Origin: Liquidambar formosana
Lineage: Eukaryota > Streptophyta > Magnoliopsida > Saxifragales > Altingiaceae
Length of the DNA stretch: 64,000 nucleotides
Reading direction: 5' to 3'
Assembly: GCA_039720395.1 (NCBI GenBank)
Contig: CM077828.1
Location: 26,206,717 to 26,270,716 of the forward strand
Shown: in pieces, positions 58,130-64,000 of the stretch
Numbering within the stretch: position 1 is the stretch's first letter
How the letters are laid out: each line of letters opens with the position of its first letter
Position numbers and translations under genes: made by a program
Notes under the pieces: generated by a model
What the model saw: the letters and a program-made list of their open reading frames with translations, nothing else
Databases searched by the model: none
Told to the model about the DNA's origin: nothing

Positions 58130-60400
58130 ACTTTAACCTTTTCTTTACTATTCCCCCTTCTCTTTTCTATTTATACCTATTTATTATTGCTCTTGTAGAA
58201 TCTCATGTTTATTTTTCTTGCTTTCAGTGTTCTTGTTTTTTAAACTATTTCTAACGAGAAATTCAAGACACGCAAAATCCCATCATATTTATTTATCAAA
58301 TTGAGTTCATTTGATTTAAATTTAGTCATTAATATGTTAAAATGACCTATTGATACTAGTCAAAATTGATTAAAAAAATTCCATCAAACACTATTGGATA
58401 AAAGAGAACAACAGATTTTGATTACAACATGTGATAAAATGATGTGTCACTTTATAAGTATTTATGGCCCTTGTAGGGTCTTTCATCAAACGGTAGATTG
58501 CATGGCTTTAACATTCATACACCATTTGTTAAAGTAAAAAGAGACGGCTTCACACACTGAATTGGATTAGGTGCTTAGCTAAAAAGCCCAGCATGATGAT
58601 GGAATAATCTAAGTTGTTGAACTCGGATTTTGATGATTAATTTAAAAAAATTAAAAATGTACTATTGAAATGCTCAAAAATAATTTTTTGAGCATTTTTT
58701 ATGATATTTTAATATAAGCCGTTAAAAATCCGAAGTCAGTGACTCATATTACCCCAACATCGCACCGGGCAGCTTGCGCTCTAAAAATGAATTCAATTCC
58801 CATCCACACACCCGAAAGATGCCTTCTCTGTAGTTTTTCTCGGTTTCAGTTGCTCCGTTCCTTCGTACATGGTCCAAAGCAAGTGGGGTACTTCCTATCG
58901 GAAAACGGGATGAAAAAAGTTAGTGGCGGACAGCTTTGACAGACTTTTCAAAGATTAAAGGGCTATATTTGCTTTGTGTAAATGTGCTTTCTCAGAGGTG
59001 GGTTCCTTAGTCCCCCTCTTTTCTCTATATTTGCTTTGTGTAAATTGTATAGAGAAAAAGCGTGGGTGCATTATTGCAGAGCGTGAAGAATTCGACTCTC
59101 TTAATTATTTACATCTCTTGTTTTTTGGTTAGATCAATTTCCTTTCTTCTTTTTATTATTATTATTATTGTTTTTTAGATAAATCTACTTACTCTTTGCT
59201 AAGTGGAAAGGGGCCCCTTGAATAGGAACTGAGTGAGTAGTGAATTATAATTATTTTCTTATAATCCGATCAATCTAAAATTCTCTCTCATCTTTTTTCT
59301 TTATTTTTTGTAATTAAAAAGACTACTTACCTCAATTTTTTATAATGGATTTATTTATTTTTTTTTGTACAACATCGGTTGGGGCTCCCCAATGTTACTA
59401 GGAGTGCTTTCATATAAGATTGATGACTATTGAGAATTCTTCTCATTGAAGAATATAAGCAAATCGCTAGACAATTAAGATGGGGTTGAGCTTGTTGACC
59501 TCTCAACCCGTCCGAGTTGACCCTTTACTTAAAACCAAGTGGGGTACCACCCTAGTTTAATTCTGTGCAAATACAGCACCTAACCGGTGAAATTGATATT
59601 CTTCTCCTTTCCTCTTATAACACAAATTTTGTAGGGTCCCTTGCGGTTAGGGTTGGATTGGATTTGGAGTTTGAAATTCATTACCCACTGCCATTGTTGT
59701 CACCGTAAATCACCTACATACGCGGTACGTCTCTTAACTACTTCTATTTTGTTGAATTTTTTGGTTAGACTTACCTTTCTTATTTTTGCATAGATCTACT
59801 TAGGATCCGATTCGGTGTCCAAATGAAAAATTAAACAATTTTAATGTATTAAGTAGTACTATGTTATGATCCTAATGTTCTACATTAGTCGACTATGTGA
59901 TTGGCTGTGTAGGTGTGTAGACTTTTGGACACTCTTCCTTTATAAAACAGATTTTTAGGGTGAGTTCTATCCATAGTTTTTTCATTACATTAGAAACTTT
60001 CAACAAAATGATGGTCATCATCACAAATGAGTGTGAAGATTTAAAAATAATAGCATTTCATCAATTTCTAATTTCTAAAAATTTGATTTGCTTTCCAAAA
60101 TAATCTTTTTTGAGATAATGTATTTGTGTCTTCAATACAATGTAAAATGTACTAAAATTGTGTAATAATTTTAGTTATACATCCAAACGGGGACCTTTGG
60201 GTGTCTTTTTGGTATTCCTTTGTTACCTACTGGGGATGGAGTTGCATTCGAAAAAGCTTCCTTTCTTCTGGTCACTTTGATTCCAGTTAAAATCACTATT
60301 ATTTTGGTGGTGGTGTTGTTGTTGTTTACTGGTTTCACATCTTACATAGCATTAAAATAAAATTTAAAAAAAAAAAAAAAAAACACACACAGAAGAAGAA
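58130..60400 (+). promoter_or_regulatory. Upstream flank of CNL pseudogene C
   Basis: It matches 15640-18053 before copy A throughout, including the MITE at 59803-60195 and the poly-A/ACACAGAAGAAGAA leader. By eye the distal part differs from A by several percent, while the DNA after the ATG differs by well under that. No gene lies in this stretch. Confidence 0.7.
59803..60195. mobile_element. MITE in the flank of copy C
   Basis: This is the orthologous copy of 17451-17842. The left end, GGATCCGATTCGGTGTCC, is closer to the family ends than the copy A version. Confidence 0.55.
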
Positions 60401-63400
60401 ATGGGGATTGTTGTTTCCGTTGCAGAGAAAATCGGAGAAAATTTGGTTAATTCCATCGCAGAGAAGGGCGGTGAATACGTAATCACACGGATTCAAGAAC
60501 ATGTTGGCTATGTGATTGACTACGACAGCAACATGGAGACTCTCAAAGAAGAAGTCGATAAACTCGGTGTCACCGAAAATAGGGTGAAAAATTCAATCGA
60601 TGAAGCCAAAAAGTACGGACAAGGTATCGTACCAGGCGTTGACAGCTGGCTAACAACTTTGAACCAGATGAATGAGGCTACACTAAACAAGCGGTGGTTG
60701 GGTGGGTTGTGTCCAGATCCGATTTCACGTTACAATCTTAGTTGGGAAGCGAAGAAGAAGACGCAAAATGTGATTGGGCTTCTAAAGGAGAATATTTGGC
60801 TCAATTATACGGATTTTGAATCTAGAATCTCGATTATGGAAGAAATCATGGTAGCTCTGAAGGATGACGAAATCAATGCGATTGGAATATGTGGATTAGG
60901 CGGCGTAGGGAAGACGACAATGGTAGAAAAAGTTCGCGAAAGAGCAAAAGCAGAGAAACTATTTGACGAGATCGTGATGACAGTTGTTACCCAAACTCCA
61001 GATGAGAGAAAGATCCAAGATGAAATTGCTCGGAAGTTAAGTTACGGAATAAACTAATGGATTGCAAGAGGCGCCTTGTAATACAGGATGATGTTTGGGA
61101 GAGGCTCGAGTTGAAGAAGATTGGAATTCCCGTAGGAGGTGCTTACAAGGGTTGCAAAGTCTTGCTAACGTCACGGAGCATTGATGCTTGCGATATGACG
61201 GGAACTCTTCGAAATTTCACAATTGGAGTATTGCCTGAGAAAGAAGCGTGGAACCTGTTCAAGCAAAAGGCAGGCGATTCTATTGACTCACCCGTTCTGA
61301 ATCAGATAGCAAAGGAGGTTGTAAAAGAATGTGGAGGTTTACCAATCGCGATTGTAATCGTCGGAGCGGCACTAAAAGGGAAAGAGAAGCGTATATGGAG
61401 AAATGCACTTCAGCAACTAAAGAAGTCTAAACCAGAAAACATCCCGGGATTGAAGAAAGATGTGTATCAGAGTTATAAGTGGAGTTACGATTTTTTGGAA
61501 AGTTCGGAAGCGAGGTCATGTTTGTTGCTTTGTTGGCTATTTCAAGAAGATTATAACATTGAGGTCGAAGATCTGGTTCGATATGGGATAGGGCTAGCTT
61601 TGTGCAAAGGCGTTGATACCTTGGTAGAAGTAAGGGACAGAGTGCACGCATTGATTGATATACTTAAAGGCTTTTATTTATTGTTAGACAGTTACCATAA
61701 AGGGTATGTCAAAGTCCATGATGTAGTGCGTGATGTCATCAGGTTCATAGCGACACAAGGTGAAGAAGTTTTTAAGTTTGGAGATGGTCGAGAATTGAAG
61801 GAGTTTCCAATAAAGATTAGGGATAAGCTACTTGATCGGTTGGACTGCCCAAAACTTGAACTTTTACTATTGGAACTCGCAAGTAAATCGTCACTAAAAG
61901 TGTCGGACAAATTATGTGAAGAGGTGAAAGAACTCGTGTTAAGTTTCAGCCCAGTATCGACATTTAACCCTTCATTTATGCTAAAGCTTCAATCACTCTC
62001 ATTTATGACAAAGCTTCTAACATTGTGTCTACATCGTTGCAGGCTAGAGAATATATCTGCAATTGGAGAGTTGAAGACAGTTGTAATAGTCAGCTTTTGC
62101 GGTTCTTATATGGAGGAGTTACCGCAAGAAATTGGGAACCTGATCCATCTAAGGTTGTTAGATTTGACAGGATGTCGACATCTTAAAAGAATTACACCTG
62201 GGGTCATATCAAGCTTAAAACGACTAGAAGAATTGTACCTGAGAAACAGTGGTTTGTAGTGGTTGGTTGACGAAAAAGAAGGTAATGGACAAAATAAAGT
62301 GAACCTCGCCGAGCTACTATCGTTATCTAAATTGACCGCTTTAGAAACTTGTTTACCAGCTCCCAAATTTCCACATGGTATCAATGCCTTTGGGAACCTT
62401 TTGAGATTTTGGATAGTTATAAACCTTGATAAGGATCCGAATTGGTATCGTGAATTTGAATTCTGAAATGAATTGACACTCAATCTTAATAGAGGGATTC
62501 TTGTTGACAATTGGATTAATGTGCTACTAAAGAAGATAGAAATTTTGAATTTAACAGTGAAAGGCATGAAGAATGTTCTCAATGACCCAACTCAAGAGAG
62601 TCTCGTACAATTGAAGACATTGATGCTTGCCAATTGTGAGGGACCAGAATATCTTTTGATACTGTGGATTTGGTTCCCGATAATATCCTCCCTAACTTGG
62701 AGTCACTAAATATCCATGAAGTGTGTAATTTGAAAGCAATATGTCAGAGCGAACTTCCAGTGGGGTCCTTTAGAGAACTAAGAAGCTTGAACATATATGA
62801 ATTACCTGAATTGATGCTTCTGAAGGATCCCATTGAAGTTGTATCCCTCGGAAACCTAACACATGTTGTAGTCCAAAAATGTGATAAATTGGAAGATCTC
62901 TTCTCACAATCCATGGCTAATGGTCTAGAGCAACTCCAAGTTCTGCGAATAGAAAACTGCAAGAAGATAGAAGAAACTGTTGTGATGAGAAGAGGAGAAC
63001 ATGGGGAAGCGACCAATAAGATTAGGTTCCCTAAATTAAGTGAGTTGAGGCTCGTGGAATTACTAAACATCATCGCTTTCTGCAAGAACATTGATGAGAT
63101 AGAGTTTCCTCAATTAAGCACCCTGCGCCTCAAAAGGCTATGAGAGCTCAGGAGTTTCTGCCCAAACAGTCTCACTTCAGAGGGGATCCATGATACTGCC
63201 ACACAACATCTATTCAACAAAAAGGTATGATTCTTTGTTTTTAGCTGAAACACACGATCCCCCATAATTGCTAATTATTTCCTCGAAAATATGGTATGTT
63301 AGGTTTGTTAAAATTTAAAGAGGTAAAATTCCTGCTGCCATGAAAAATAAAGGAGTGAAACAATCAAACAATTAATTATTATTATTCTATTTTTGGGTAA

Positions 63401-64000
63401 GTAAAACAGTTAACCCGTGAATCATAGTGCTAGTGTTTTTTTTTTTTCTTTTTTCAAAGTACTATATTTTTTTGGTACGAGATAAAAACAAATGGAATAA
63501 ATCAAGTCCGTCCAGTTTGTTAGGTTCACAAAAAATGTAACATCATATCAGCATTAATGAAAAAAATTTGAACCCACTAAATGTTAGAAATTTATGAAAA
63601 TCCAAAAACATCAAGAATTTAAGAAAAAAAATATTTTTATCAATAACTGTATTAGTCTTTGAGTAAATCCAACAGATCCATCATATGAGTGACTTGTCTA
63701 AGTTTTAGCACTAGAAATAAAACATAGGTGAAGAACATTTATCTATGCATCTTATACATTTTAAAATTAAAAAAATGGTGGTTCTACTAAATTTAAAGCA
63801 AAATTTTGAAACGAACGATATTGAATGACTTCTACAGGTTAAGTTGTGTGAACTAAGATCCATGAAAGTGAAGGGCTGTGACAAACTATTGAATCTTTTT
63901 TTGTCCAATTTGGTACAAAGCTTACAGAAACTAGAAGAGCTCACTATACGACATTGTGCCTCACTGGTAGAGGTATTTGAAGTAGAAGGGCTGAATGTTG
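60401..64000 (+). pseudogene. CNL immune receptor pseudogene, copy C (partial)
   Basis: Near-identical to copy A. The same MGIVVSVAEKIGENLVNS start and P-loop are kept. Private lesions are an in-frame 27-bp loss near 60677 in the coiled coil and a 46-bp loss near 61039 that shifts the frame (TAA 61055-61057). Kinase-2 is altered to VIQDDVW. From 61057 to 62259 a 400-codon frame spans kinase-2, RNBS-B, GGLPIAI, VHD and the first LRRs. It lacks the single-base insertion and deletion of copy A. Shared with A are TAG 62257-62259, TGA 62464-62466, a 1-bp loss near 62653 and TGA 63141-63143. Exon 1 ends at 63224; exon 2 starts at 63838 and runs off the window. Confidence 0.93.

Overview
This is nuclear DNA from a flowering plant, most likely a eudicot. 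It is AT-rich, dense in transposons and has GT-AG introns. Its only recognisable large genes are plant immune receptors of the coiled-coil NB-ARC LRR (CNL) class, closest in style to the RPS2/RPS5/At4g27190-like group. The species cannot be named from the sequence. Nothing bacterial, viral or organellar was seen, and no tRNA, rRNA or CRISPR array.

Layout. 1-3.7 kb: AT-rich intergenic DNA without a gene. 3.7-16 kb: a repeat block also present upstream of the third receptor copy at 52.6-60.4 kb. Here it has been split by a solo LTR (4029-5384), a 6.6 kb Mutator-like element (5565-12141) that itself carries a solo LTR and a hAT element, and two more solo LTRs (12649-14447 and 14498-15369). 18.05-23.4 kb: CNL copy A, a pseudogene. 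23.8-35.9 kb: a solo LTR, MITEs, tandem repeats, relic exons and several copies of a CNL 5' flank block. 36.06-45.69 kb: CNL copy B, the only intact receptor, with five phase-0 coding exons and 1541 predicted residues. 45.2-52.3 kb: a repeated CNL 3' end, an NB-ARC relic, and exon fragments of the chaperonin CCT gamma gene. 52.6-58.1 kb: upstream repeat block interrupted by GC-rich elements, including a Pack-MULE-like element (55850-57658). 60.40-64.00 kb: CNL copy C, a pseudogene nearly identical to A and cut off by the window end.

How the parts relate. Copies A and C share several identical nonsense and frameshift mutations, so the gene was already dead when it was duplicated. Each then gained private lesions, and A gained a 410-bp foldback MITE whose exact empty site survives in C. 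B is the likely functional member. It keeps all NB-ARC motifs and has two long poly-aspartate tracts, one inside the LRR and one forming the C terminus. Repeated 5' flanks, 3' ends, LRR exons and NB-ARC pieces across 45 kb point to repeated unequal exchange in a resistance-gene cluster. Element boundaries were found by comparing duplicated copies by eye; identity values are visual estimates, not computed.
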